Assembly: GCF_018224885.1 (NCBI RefSeq)
Contig: NZ_JAGTXB010000017.1
Coordinates: 1 to 64,000, forward strand
DNA from: Chitinophaga hostae
GTDB taxonomy: Bacteria; Bacteroidota; Bacteroidia; Chitinophagales; Chitinophagaceae
Direction of reading: 5' to 3'
Length of the DNA: 64,000 nt
Shown: positions 18,054 to 25,345 of the stretch, in pieces
Layout of the letters: the number at the start of each line of letters is the position of its first letter
Position numbering within the stretch: the stretch's first letter is position 1
The notes under the pieces: model-generated
Database searches by the model: none
What the model saw: the letters and a program-made list of their open reading frames with translations, nothing else
Told to the model about the DNA's origin: nothing
Program-made: the position numbers and the translations under genes

Positions 18054-19043
18054 TCAATGGTTGATATATAGTTCTCCTTTGCTGACAGCAATTTTAAGAT
18101 TTGTGATATAAGAAATAGAAGCCAGTACCGCTGGCAGCGGTTTGTTCACGAACTCGCCATTAAAATGTATTGGTTGATAATTGCCTGGTGTAATATGTAC
18201 TTTAATGCCGTACCAGAATTCCAGCAGCTTTGCCAGTTCTTCCAGGGAAGCATCTTTGAAATAAAGTTTGCCATTGCGCCAGTCCTGTTCCCGGGCAGCA
18301 TCAAAGATGCCGGACAGCAGTTGTCCGTTTACAGCTTTTACATACTGATCAGGCGATAATTCTTTTGTCTCTTTAGCCGCCTGCACCCTTACCTTTCCTG
18401 AGATCAGCGATACCATTACGCTGCTGTCGAACCCGTAGGCCCTTACTTTGAAAACGGTACCCAATGCCTGTACGGTAGTTTTTCCGGCGGTTACAGTAAA
18501 GGGACAGTTTTCTTTTTTGGCTACTTCGTACCAGGCCTCCCCTTCCAGGATGAGGTGACGTTCCTCTTGATTATAATTATCCGGTACCCGCAATACGCTG
18601 TTCCTGTTGAGGATCACCGTGCTGCCGTCTGCCAGGAGTACCTGTTTTCTGACACTGTCAGCCTTCCAGGTGGTATACGTCATGGCGGAGGTGGCAACGG
18701 TATTATGGGCGGGTGTTTTCCATATCCAGGTAACTGCAACGCAAGTCAGTAAAACCGCGGCGGCTACATAAGGCAGGTATTTACTAAAGCGATGCCGGCG
18801 GCTGTCGCCTGTTTCTATCAGGGCTCTCAGCTTTCGGAATTCTTCCTGCTTCTCGTCGGGGGTAAGCCCCATACCCAGTCGCAATACCCATTCTTTTGCC
18901 TGGTCTGTTTCCGCTTTCTTATGCGGATTCCGGGCAATCCAGTCATTCCAGAAGGCTACATCCTCGTCATTACTTTGCAGACAGTAACGCACAAATGAGT
19001 CGTTGAGCATAAAGTCTTCCGCCGTAAATAATTGTAGATTCAT
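18054..19043 (-). CDS. FecR-family anti-sigma factor
   Basis: A 329-residue single-pass protein. The N-terminal cytoplasmic part (1-95) contains FWNDWIARNPHKKAE typical of Bacteroidota FecR proteins. A membrane helix follows (YLPYVAAAVLLTCVAVTWIW, about 90-110), then the periplasmic FecR domain with DGSTVILNRNSVLRVP, GEAWYEV and VQALGTVFKVRAY, and a C-terminal DUF4974-like segment (HFNGEFVNKPLPAVLASI). It should hold the neighbouring ECF sigma factor until the SusC STN domain signals substrate. Confidence 0.93.
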   Translation of the reverse strand: MNLQLFTAEDFMLNDSFVRYCLQSNDEDVAFWNDWIARNPHKKAETDQAKEWVLRLGMGLTPDEKQEEFRKLRALIETGDSRRHRFSKYLPYVAAAVLLTCVAVTWIWKTPAHNTVATSAMTYTTWKADSVRKQVLLADGSTVILNRNSVLRVPDNYNQEERHLILEGEAWYEVAKKENCPFTVTAGKTTVQALGTVFKVRAYGFDSSVMVSLISGKVRVQAAKETKELSPDQYVKAVNGQLLSGIFDAAREQDWRNGKLYFKDASLEELAKLLEFWYGIKVHITPGNYQPIHFNGEFVNKPLPAVLASISYITNLKIAVSKGELYINH

Positions 19044-19103
19044 GTACTGCCTGTTTATTATAAAGAGGACCGGTACTTCTGTTTTTTACCAAAGAAAAAC
19101 CAG

Positions 19104-19820
19104 TTATTTTTCGAAATACCACATAAGTGTGAGCAGGAAGAGGGACATTATTTTGCGGAGCTGTACAATGGCGGTATGAAGGGTATTATAAATAGTGCGG
19201 ATGGAAGCAGAAGTTTTGAGGGATATTTCTTCCATGCTCATATTTTCATAAAAACGAAGACGGATAAACTCCTTCTGGCGGGCAGTCAGTTGCGCCAGCA
19301 CGTTTTCCATTTTATTACGCAGCTGTATATCTGTTTCCCGGCTGATCAGCACTGTTTCATAGGGCTGCACTTCCAGTTCCTGGAACAGGAGGCTTTCATG
19401 CCGGCCTGACTTTTTCTGTCCTTTTCCAAGGAGTTTGCTCAGGCGGCGTTTAAAGCAGATGAAAATATAGTTGGGAATATGATCGGGCATGATGAGCTGT
19501 TCCCGTTTCTTCCACAGTTCCACAAATACGTCGTTGATCGCTTCTTTTACCAGCTGGGGATCCTGTACTACAGAGAGGCCGTAGTGATACAGGTTATCGT
19601 ACAATTGGTGGTAGATCTTGTACAAGCCGTGTTCGTTGTGTTGTTGCAGTTCGCTCCAGAAAACGGCCAAATCCTCTCCTGCAGCCCGTCGGCTGTCACT
19701 TTCTGGAAGACAGGAAATGTTTTTATCTGCGGGAGATAGTGCCACTTGCGATTGGTTGATGGGGGCGAATTTATTGTTTTTAGTTGGAGTGAGGTTTGTA
19801 AAAATTACCCCGAAGTACAC
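19104..19820 (-). CDS. ECF sigma factor for the first Sus locus
   Basis: Sigma-70 region 2 is seen as LYHYGLSVVQDPQLVKEA with NDVFVELWKKRE, and region 4 as LTARQKEFIRLRFYENMS followed by a helix-turn-helix (EEISLKTSASIRTIYNTL). The far C-terminus is hydrophobic (IMSLFLLTLMWYF), a feature of sigma factors paired with FecR. The indicated start is GTG at 19820, giving an N-terminal extension of about 50 residues with no recognised domain. There is no ATG before region 2, so the true start may be a later GTG/TTG, for example the GTG near 19746. It should direct transcription of the SusCD operon downstream. Confidence 0.88.
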   Translation of the reverse strand: MYFGVIFTNLTPTKNNKFAPINQSQVALSPADKNISCLPESDSRRAAGEDLAVFWSELQQHNEHGLYKIYHQLYDNLYHYGLSVVQDPQLVKEAINDVFVELWKKREQLIMPDHIPNYIFICFKRRLSKLLGKGQKKSGRHESLLFQELEVQPYETVLISRETDIQLRNKMENVLAQLTARQKEFIRLRFYENMSMEEISLKTSASIRTIYNTLHTAIVQLRKIMSLFLLTLMWYFEK

Positions 19821-19890
19821 GGATTTTAACCCTGGAAGGATAAATATTGCGTAGATAATGACAGGATCTACGTCATGAATGGATCTATCT

Positions 19891-20421
19891 TCAGATAGTA
19901 AAACCTGTCATAAAGTTTTCTAAAGGCGTGGTGGTAAGACGTTCGTTGGCAAAAAAATGATCGACTGTCCTGCTGGCGGACCAGTCTTTTCTCCTTAGTC
20001 TCCATCCAATATGCCCATCGTTAAAGTGCGCCAGCTTCAGATACAGATCACGGGTTGCCAAAGGTATTACTTTATCTGCGGCGAGAAATACTGATAACTC
20101 CCGAAGCAGCGCTATGGCATATAGCACTTCTTCCTGCAACAGGTATGCCCTGGAAACGGGGGCATAAATAAACCGGCATGCCAATTTTTTCCTCAGCGTG
20201 AATGGCCTTGGAACAGCGCCGGCAGTGGTAACCCGTACAGCAGACTTACCTAATCCATTTAAATAATGAATGACCCTTTCCGGAGCGACCCCACTATTAT
20301 AAAAGTCTTTTGTTGCCTGTCGCGGCATTTGAGCGCTTCTGTGTACGGATAGTTCCGCCTGGCGCAAATAAGCATGCAAAAAAATTACAAAGTTATAGGT
20401 AACGGGGATTCGCTTGCGCAT
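19891..20421 (-). CDS. Hypothetical protein, unrecognised
   Basis: I chose the ATG at 20421 (MRKRIPVTYNFVIFLHAYLR) over a GTG nine bases earlier. The roughly 176-residue product is basic, with helical stretches (SRAYLLQEEVLYAIALLREL) and no signal peptide, cysteine motif or catalytic signature I can name. It lies 33 bases downstream of the DUF5996 gene on the same strand and may share its transcript. Codon use looks like the neighbours, which supports it as real. Function unknown. Confidence 0.5.
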   Translation of the reverse strand: MRKRIPVTYNFVIFLHAYLRQAELSVHRSAQMPRQATKDFYNSGVAPERVIHYLNGLGKSAVRVTTAGAVPRPFTLRKKLACRFIYAPVSRAYLLQEEVLYAIALLRELSVFLAADKVIPLATRDLYLKLAHFNDGHIGWRLRRKDWSASRTVDHFFANERLTTTPLENFMTGFTI

Positions 20422-20463
20422 GTGATTCACATCTTTATTGACCTAAAGATATAAAAATCTCTA

Positions 20464-21426
20464 TTATCTATCCTTGTAACATCCATAGCTATTTTCAAAA
20501 TGGGACAGATCGCATTCCAGGGCTTTCCGGTCCCAGTGGCCGGTATTGGCTGCCGCCTCATAAGTGGTTTGCAGAAAATCCATCAGGGCCTCTTCCGGCT
20601 GGGCCGCCAGTTGCACATCGTCGTAGTTTAGCAGGAACTCCCCCATTTCCTGGCTGTAGAAAGCAGCAGAAGGTTGTACCGGTTGGGTAGCAAAACCGGC
20701 GGGCGCAGGATAGCAATAGGCATAAAAGCAGGCATGCGGATATTGCTCGCTTCCCGGCCAGAATCCGCAGGAGCTCACTTCTTTGGAATAGGCTTCCTTC
20801 ATAACTGCAGCGGGCATGTTGGGGGCTTCTCCCTGGTGTTCAGGGGCATCGCGTCCGGAAAAGCGGGTAACGGCGAGGTCGAAGGCTCCCCAGAAAAAAT
20901 GCACCGGGCTGCATTTCCCTGTGAAACGGGTTCTGAAGCGGGTAAATACCAGGTGGACCTTTATCATCGCCTGCCAGAATGCTTCCATTTGCAGGGCATC
21001 ATACGACTGATGCACTTCGTCTTTATCGAAAGGAATGGCGTCTGCTATTTCACTGGGCGTAGTGTAAATGCTAACATCTACCTCCATGATGGCCAGTTGG
21101 GCGAACAGCTCCCGGTAAAAGTCAGCCACGGAGCGTGGCCGCAGCGACACTGTTTCCTGCTGCCCGTTGCTGGTATTGATGATTAGCTGATGATGCATGA
21201 AATCAAATTCGATCTGGAAAATACCATGCTGATAGGGCATGCTGCCGGTGGTTAGTCCGTCGGGGGTTACATACAGTGTAACATGCCAGGAGTGGTTGAG
21301 CCAGGGCATTTTCCGCAGGCGGATCTTTCCCACGATCTGCGTCCACAAATGCACTGTTGCCAGCGTATCTTTCCATTCATTAAATGACAGTACCGGCCAC
21401 GCAGAGGAAATTGCTTTTTGTTGCAT
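20464..21426 (-). CDS. DUF5996 family protein
   Basis: A 320-residue cytoplasmic protein. WPVLSFNEWKDTLATVHLW and TQIVGKIRLRKMPWLNHSWH at the N-terminus, then a YVTPDGLTTG strand and FDFMHHQLIINTSNG, are the hallmarks of DUF5996. The later HFFWGAFDLAVTRFSGR and GFWPGSEQYPHACFYAYCYP also belong to this family. The family's biochemical role is not known to me. The gene is divergent from an AidB-like dehydrogenase across a 221-base gap. Confidence 0.85.
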   Translation of the reverse strand: MQQKAISSAWPVLSFNEWKDTLATVHLWTQIVGKIRLRKMPWLNHSWHVTLYVTPDGLTTGSMPYQHGIFQIEFDFMHHQLIINTSNGQQETVSLRPRSVADFYRELFAQLAIMEVDVSIYTTPSEIADAIPFDKDEVHQSYDALQMEAFWQAMIKVHLVFTRFRTRFTGKCSPVHFFWGAFDLAVTRFSGRDAPEHQGEAPNMPAAVMKEAYSKEVSSCGFWPGSEQYPHACFYAYCYPAPAGFATQPVQPSAAFYSQEMGEFLLNYDDVQLAAQPEEALMDFLQTTYEAAANTGHWDRKALECDLSHFENSYGCYKDR

Positions 21427-21647
21427 TTTACAATATTGAAAGATGAAAATATGGGCATGTCTATCTCTTTCAACAAATAGTGCAAGGTAAAGTTCGGAGG
21501 TGATTTATCTATGGGAAGCGTTTTTTTATGCCTTTCGGCTAATGCAGTGTATTACCAATGGGTTCCTGGCTTTTTCAAGCGTATCCTTTTCCGGGATAGC
21601 GCCGTTAGAAAAATAGTTTAAATTAGGTGAATCAAAAATCGTTCACT

Positions 21648-23297
21648 ATGTTTCCTCCCGATTTTGATTTCCAGTCCTCCGCAAACCAGGTTCCTGTGTT
21701 GGAAAATTACAATTCGTTTACCACCAATCCCCTGCTTCAAAAGGCGCTTATCGCCTATGGCGGTGGTAGTATAAACGAAGCGGCTGCCAGGTTTGGAGCG
21801 CTCATGGGTGGTCATGATATGCAGGAAGCCGGTCACCTGGCCAATAAAAATATACCGGTACTGAAAACCCATGACCGGTTTGGCAACCGGCTGGACCTGG
21901 TCACTTATCATCCGGCCTATCACCAGATGATGCAGGCGGCTATCCGGGAGGGAGTGCATTCCATTGCCTGGACCTCCGGTGCAGGCGGGGCATACCTCGC
22001 ACATAGTGCCTTATCATATCTCAAGCAGCAGATCGACGAAGGCAGCAGTTGCCCCCTGACCATGACCTTTGCGGTAATTCCTTCGCTTAAAATAGCGCCT
22101 GACATCGCCCGGGAATGGTTGCCCAGGGTACTTTCCAACGAATACGACGAGCGGTTTATTCCCTACTTTCAAAAAAAGGGCGTTACGTTTGGAATGGCCA
22201 TGACCGAGCCCCAGGGCGGCAGCGATGTGCGTGCCAATATCACATATGCGTTACCGTTAGGAAGCGGCATTTATAAAATCACCGGGCGAAAATGGTTTTG
22301 CAGCGCACCTATGAGTGATGCCTTCCTGGTGCTGGCACAGACTGACAAAGGGCTCAGTTGTTTCCTGGTACCACGGTTTACGCCGGAGGGAGACAAAAAC
22401 AAACTCTATTTTCAACGGCTAAAAGATAAACTGGGTAATAAGTCCAATGCCTCCGGCGAAGTGGAGTTTCACGGGGCATGGGGAAAAATCATCGGGGAAC
22501 CGGGCCGGGGTATTGCCAACATCATGGAAATGGTGCGTCATACCCGGCTGGACTGCGCCATTGGCTCAGCTGCTACCATGCAGCGTGCCGTTGCAGAAGC
22601 GATCCATCATTGCCGGCACAGAAATGCTTTTGGAAAAAAACTGATCGATCAGCCCCTGATGAAAAATGTGCTGGCTGACCTGTCGCTGGAATCATTGGCT
22701 GCCACTGCCCTTGCCATGCGCTTAGCCAAAGGTTTTGATGATGGATTAGCAGAAGAAGAAGCCATGCATTTTACCCGGATCGCCACTGCCGCAGGAAAAT
22801 TCTGGAATACCAAACGGGCAGTGCTGGTGCTGGGCGAAGCGCTGGAATGTATCGGCGGAAATGGATATGTGGAAGAGTCCATCATGCCCCGGCTGTACCG
22901 GGATGTGCCCGTAAACGCCATATGGGAAGGCTCCGGTAACATTCAGGCGCTGGATGTGTTACGTGCCATGCATAAAGAACCCCACAGCATCGCCGCATTG
23001 ATGAACTACTATGAGCAAGCCAAAGGACTCGATGCCAGCCTGGACCTACAGCTGCAACAACTACAGCAACTGTTGACTCATCCGGATGAAAACAAAGCAA
23101 GACTGATCACAGAAAAAATGGCCCTCGCTATGCAGGCGATAGAATTGATCCGGATAGCGCCGCCAGCTATTGCCCAGTGCTTCTGCGATTCACGGCTTTC
23201 ATCAAAAAGGAATTTAACTTTCGGAACCCTGGAAAATGAAAGCGTTCTGACGGAGATCATTGAGGAGGTGCATATTGACACATATATGGAGCCGTGA
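21648..23297 (+). CDS. AidB-like acyl-CoA dehydrogenase
   Basis: I chose the ATG at 21648; a GTG seven codons earlier is possible. The roughly 549-residue protein follows the AidB branch of the acyl-CoA dehydrogenase family: LTMTFAVIPSLKIAP, GMAMTEPQGGSDVRAN (flavin-loop motif), KITGRKWFCSAPMSDAF, and the C-terminal LEALECIGGNGYVEES-type sequence (GEALECIGGNGYVEE) with RLYRDVPVNAIWEGSGNIQ. AidB of E. coli binds FAD and DNA and is linked to alkylation damage; others act on isovaleryl-CoA. The substrate here is not predictable. Its stop lies 28 bases from the stop of the convergent Crp/Fnr gene. Confidence 0.88.
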   Translation: MFPPDFDFQSSANQVPVLENYNSFTTNPLLQKALIAYGGGSINEAAARFGALMGGHDMQEAGHLANKNIPVLKTHDRFGNRLDLVTYHPAYHQMMQAAIREGVHSIAWTSGAGGAYLAHSALSYLKQQIDEGSSCPLTMTFAVIPSLKIAPDIAREWLPRVLSNEYDERFIPYFQKKGVTFGMAMTEPQGGSDVRANITYALPLGSGIYKITGRKWFCSAPMSDAFLVLAQTDKGLSCFLVPRFTPEGDKNKLYFQRLKDKLGNKSNASGEVEFHGAWGKIIGEPGRGIANIMEMVRHTRLDCAIGSAATMQRAVAEAIHHCRHRNAFGKKLIDQPLMKNVLADLSLESLAATALAMRLAKGFDDGLAEEEAMHFTRIATAAGKFWNTKRAVLVLGEALECIGGNGYVEESIMPRLYRDVPVNAIWEGSGNIQALDVLRAMHKEPHSIAALMNYYEQAKGLDASLDLQLQQLQQLLTHPDENKARLITEKMALAMQAIELIRIAPPAIAQCFCDSRLSSKRNLTFGTLENESVLTEIIEEVHIDTYMEP

Positions 23298-23325
23298 ATA
23301 TCACGTCTTATTTTAGAAATAAATC

Positions 23326-24036
23326 TCAACTACCGCAGCCCGACATCTCCACCAGTTGCTTTATGTCTTTAATACAAATCATCCTTTTATGCGAAGTTAA
23401 GATACCGCTGCTCTTAAACTCGGTTAAAAACCGTACAATATTTTCATTCCCGGTACCTACCATATTGGCCAGGTCGCTCCGTGAAATATTGATCATAATT
23501 TCCTGTCCCGGCGCCGTTTCTGCTTTAAATCGTTCCCGTAAAACAATCAGCGTAATGGCAAGCCGCTCTTTAACAGATCGCTGCGCAAATACAGAAATGC
23601 TGTTTGTAAGCACGGCAAATTCATGACTGAGCGCTTTGAGCAACCTGCGGGATAACGTACCGGATCTTTCCAGTGTGAAGATAAAATCTTCCTTAGGGAT
23701 AAATGCGATCGTGCTTTCTTCCAGGGTGGCGGCGGAATCGGGATAGCGTTCTTCTGCCAGTATAGCATGATATCCGATTAGTTCCCCGGCATTAGCTACA
23801 TATATGATCTGTTCTTTTCCCTGCTGATCTACCTGGTATTTCTTTATCTTTCCTTTCCTGATAAAGAAAATACCGGATGCTACCGCTCCCTCCCTGAAAA
23901 CAACCTCACCCTTGCTATAGCGTTGCTCCTGCATATGCGCATAGAGGTGCTCACATTCATCCTGCGGCAGATTATGTAAAATAGACTGTGATTTAAAATT
24001 CCATTTATCAATAGGAAACAGACCCGTTAAACTCAT
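23326..24036 (-). CDS. Crp/Fnr-family transcription regulator, paralogue 1
   Basis: A 236-residue regulator with a cyclic-nucleotide-binding-like beta-roll (FREGAVASGIFFIRKGKIKKY, about 46-65) and a C-terminal winged helix (INISRSDLANMVGTGNENIVRFLTEFK). No N-terminal cysteine cluster is present, so it is not an iron-sulfur FNR. The sequence is clearly paralogous to the regulator at 27779-28486; both begin with GxFPIDKWxFKSxSIL and share long identical stretches such as SAATxEESTIAFIP. It is divergent from the GcvH-like operon, across the region holding the conserved 38-nt element. Confidence 0.93.
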   Translation of the reverse strand: MSLTGLFPIDKWNFKSQSILHNLPQDECEHLYAHMQEQRYSKGEVVFREGAVASGIFFIRKGKIKKYQVDQQGKEQIIYVANAGELIGYHAILAEERYPDSAATLEESTIAFIPKEDFIFTLERSGTLSRRLLKALSHEFAVLTNSISVFAQRSVKERLAITLIVLRERFKAETAPGQEIMINISRSDLANMVGTGNENIVRFLTEFKSSGILTSHKRMICIKDIKQLVEMSGCGS

Positions 24037-24060
24037 AGAAAATAACCTATTGGATAAAAA

Positions 24061-24127
24061 AGTGATTTTTTGCAGTTTTTTAATTGCAAAGTATCAGTGC
24101 TATCAACTGACATCAAAGGTACCTTTG
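24061..24127 (+). promoter_or_regulatory. Activator-type promoter of the GcvH-like operon
   Basis: A 38-nt element (24061-24098, core TTGCAAAGTATCAGT) is followed after 21 bases by the -7 box TACCTTTG (24120-24127). TTGCA-N4-ATCAG (24084-24097) resembles an FNR/CRP-type site TTGAT-N4-ATCAA, and its centre is 33 bases from the centre of the -7 box, close to the classical class II activator position near -41.5. There is no TTTG -33 box at the usual distance, as expected for an activator-dependent promoter. The -7 box lies within the perfect palindrome CAAAGGTACCTTTG (24114-24127), so a box also exists on the minus strand facing the Crp/Fnr gene. A near-identical element precedes the methyltransferase at 28487-29089. 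Confidence 0.7.
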
Positions 24128-24131
24128 CGAT

Positions 24132-24548
24132 ATGAAAATATCAACTATTTCTCGCCCGAGGATTAATTTCACAAACAATCATGAGTGGATCGATTTTAAT
24201 GGCTCTGTTGGGTTTGTAGGTGTTTCTGCCCATCGACTAAAAGGAATTAAAAATATAGTTAATATCAAATGGAGCAATCAAAAGGGTGTCATAGACCAGG
24301 GGACACTTGTTGCAGAGATTCACACCGCTGACCAAATTATCCCTGTACATGCACCTCTAAGCTGCAGATACCTGGGACAAAACCAAAAATTATCCGGGAA
24401 TCTGAACCTGGTACTGGAAAGCCCGCAAGATAACGGTTGGATATTTTTTGTAGCTCCCCTGAAATTCTACAGTCAAATCCCACTGCTTTCACCGGAAAAC
24501 TATCAGAAACTGATACGTGCTGAAATTCCAGCGGAGAAAACCCATTGA
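24132..24548 (+). CDS. GcvH-like protein lacking the lipoyl lysine
   Basis: A 138-residue protein with the glycine-cleavage H-protein fold: NHEWI (16-20), GSVGFVGVSAHRLKGIKNIV for the first strands, a central AEIHTADQ (61-68) and HAPLS (73-77), and NGWIFFV (101-107). In true H proteins the segment corresponding to 61-68 reads ESVKA and carries lipoate on Lys; here no lysine occurs between residues 52 and 85. It therefore cannot be a lipoate carrier in the usual way. No other glycine-cleavage gene is nearby. It heads a four-gene operon with an 89-residue protein, DUF983 and a SulP transporter. The -7 box ends only four bases before the ATG, suggesting a leaderless or near-leaderless message. 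Confidence 0.75.
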   Translation: MKISTISRPRINFTNNHEWIDFNGSVGFVGVSAHRLKGIKNIVNIKWSNQKGVIDQGTLVAEIHTADQIIPVHAPLSCRYLGQNQKLSGNLNLVLESPQDNGWIFFVAPLKFYSQIPLLSPENYQKLIRAEIPAEKTH

Positions 24549-24587
24549 TGCCCCATCTCGCAACAGCAACCACAAACAGCAGAGAAC

Positions 24588-24857
24588 ATGACCATAGATG
24601 AATATATCGCCAATATTACCAGTCAACTGGGGAGCGTAAAAAGTAACGCGGAAGCAGCGGAAGTTATCCGGGTATCGGTTACGAACATGACCGAGAAGAA
24701 GAAAAACAGGTTTATCATACAACGATACCTCCACAAACTGCGGCTCGCAATAGAAAATATTTCTCCGCTTACCTGTAGTAGCGACCAATGGAGCTATTAC
24801 CGTTTTGCGCTTGTATACATTGGCAATACTGTATCTAAGGAAGCTGCAGCAGAATAA
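24588..24857 (+). CDS. Small protein of unknown function in the GcvH-like operon
   Basis: An 89-residue, probably helical, cytoplasmic protein with no motif I recognise; a KKKNRF basic patch (44-49) and a single cysteine stand out. It begins 39 bases after the GcvH-like gene and ends 8 bases before the DUF983 gene, so it is co-transcribed. Its conservation in position next to these genes elsewhere would be the best clue to function. Confidence 0.6.
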   Translation: MTIDEYIANITSQLGSVKSNAEAAEVIRVSVTNMTEKKKNRFIIQRYLHKLRLAIENISPLTCSSDQWSYYRFALVYIGNTVSKEAAAE

Positions 24858-24865
24858 ACGAATAC

Positions 24866-25306
24866 ATGGTGATGAAAAAAACCAGTTTTATAGGTAGTAT
24901 TTTTGCAAATAAATGCCCACGTTGCCGGAAAGGGAAATTATTCAAAAATGACCGTCCGTATGAACTAAGGAACGTGCTGGATATGCACGACTATTGCCCG
25001 GTATGCGGACAACGTACCGAGTTGGAGATAGGGTTCTGGTATGGAACTGGCTATGTAAGCTACGTGTTGGCGGTGCTGTTTTCTATATTTAACCTCATAT
25101 GGTACTGGCTGATTTTTGGGATCACGTGGAGAGACAACAGCATTTTCTATTGGCTGGCCATTAACGGCATTATCCTTATGCTTTCCATGCCGCTATTGAT
25201 GAGGTTATCCCGCACATTATACCTGACCTTCTATATTGGTCATGACCCGGAAGCCGAACACCGGCGGCAGCAAAGGAAAACGGATAACATCGTTAAACCA
25301 TTATAA
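24866..25306 (+). CDS. DUF983 zinc-ribbon membrane protein
   Basis: A 146-residue protein. NKCPRCRKGKLF and DYCPVCGQRTE supply two CxxC pairs of a zinc ribbon, followed by GFWYGTGYVSYVL and two membrane helices (about 68-90 and 95-115). This is the DUF983 layout. Some DUF983 proteins are encoded near cytochrome oxidase genes, but their activity is not established. The ATG at 24866 sits 8 bases after the previous stop. Confidence 0.88.
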   Translation: MVMKKTSFIGSIFANKCPRCRKGKLFKNDRPYELRNVLDMHDYCPVCGQRTELEIGFWYGTGYVSYVLAVLFSIFNLIWYWLIFGITWRDNSIFYWLAINGIILMLSMPLLMRLSRTLYLTFYIGHDPEAEHRRQQRKTDNIVKPL

Positions 25307-25345
25307 GCCGCTATTAACAGGTGGCCTGTGATTGAAGTATTTTCT

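Noticed and set aside
20674..21186. A 170-codon plus-strand frame
   Set aside because: Antisense shadow of the DUF5996 gene.
24114..24127. CAAAGGTACCTTTG considered as a repressor operator
   Set aside because: It contains a -7 box on each strand at the right distance from the activator element; a bidirectional promoter core explains it better.
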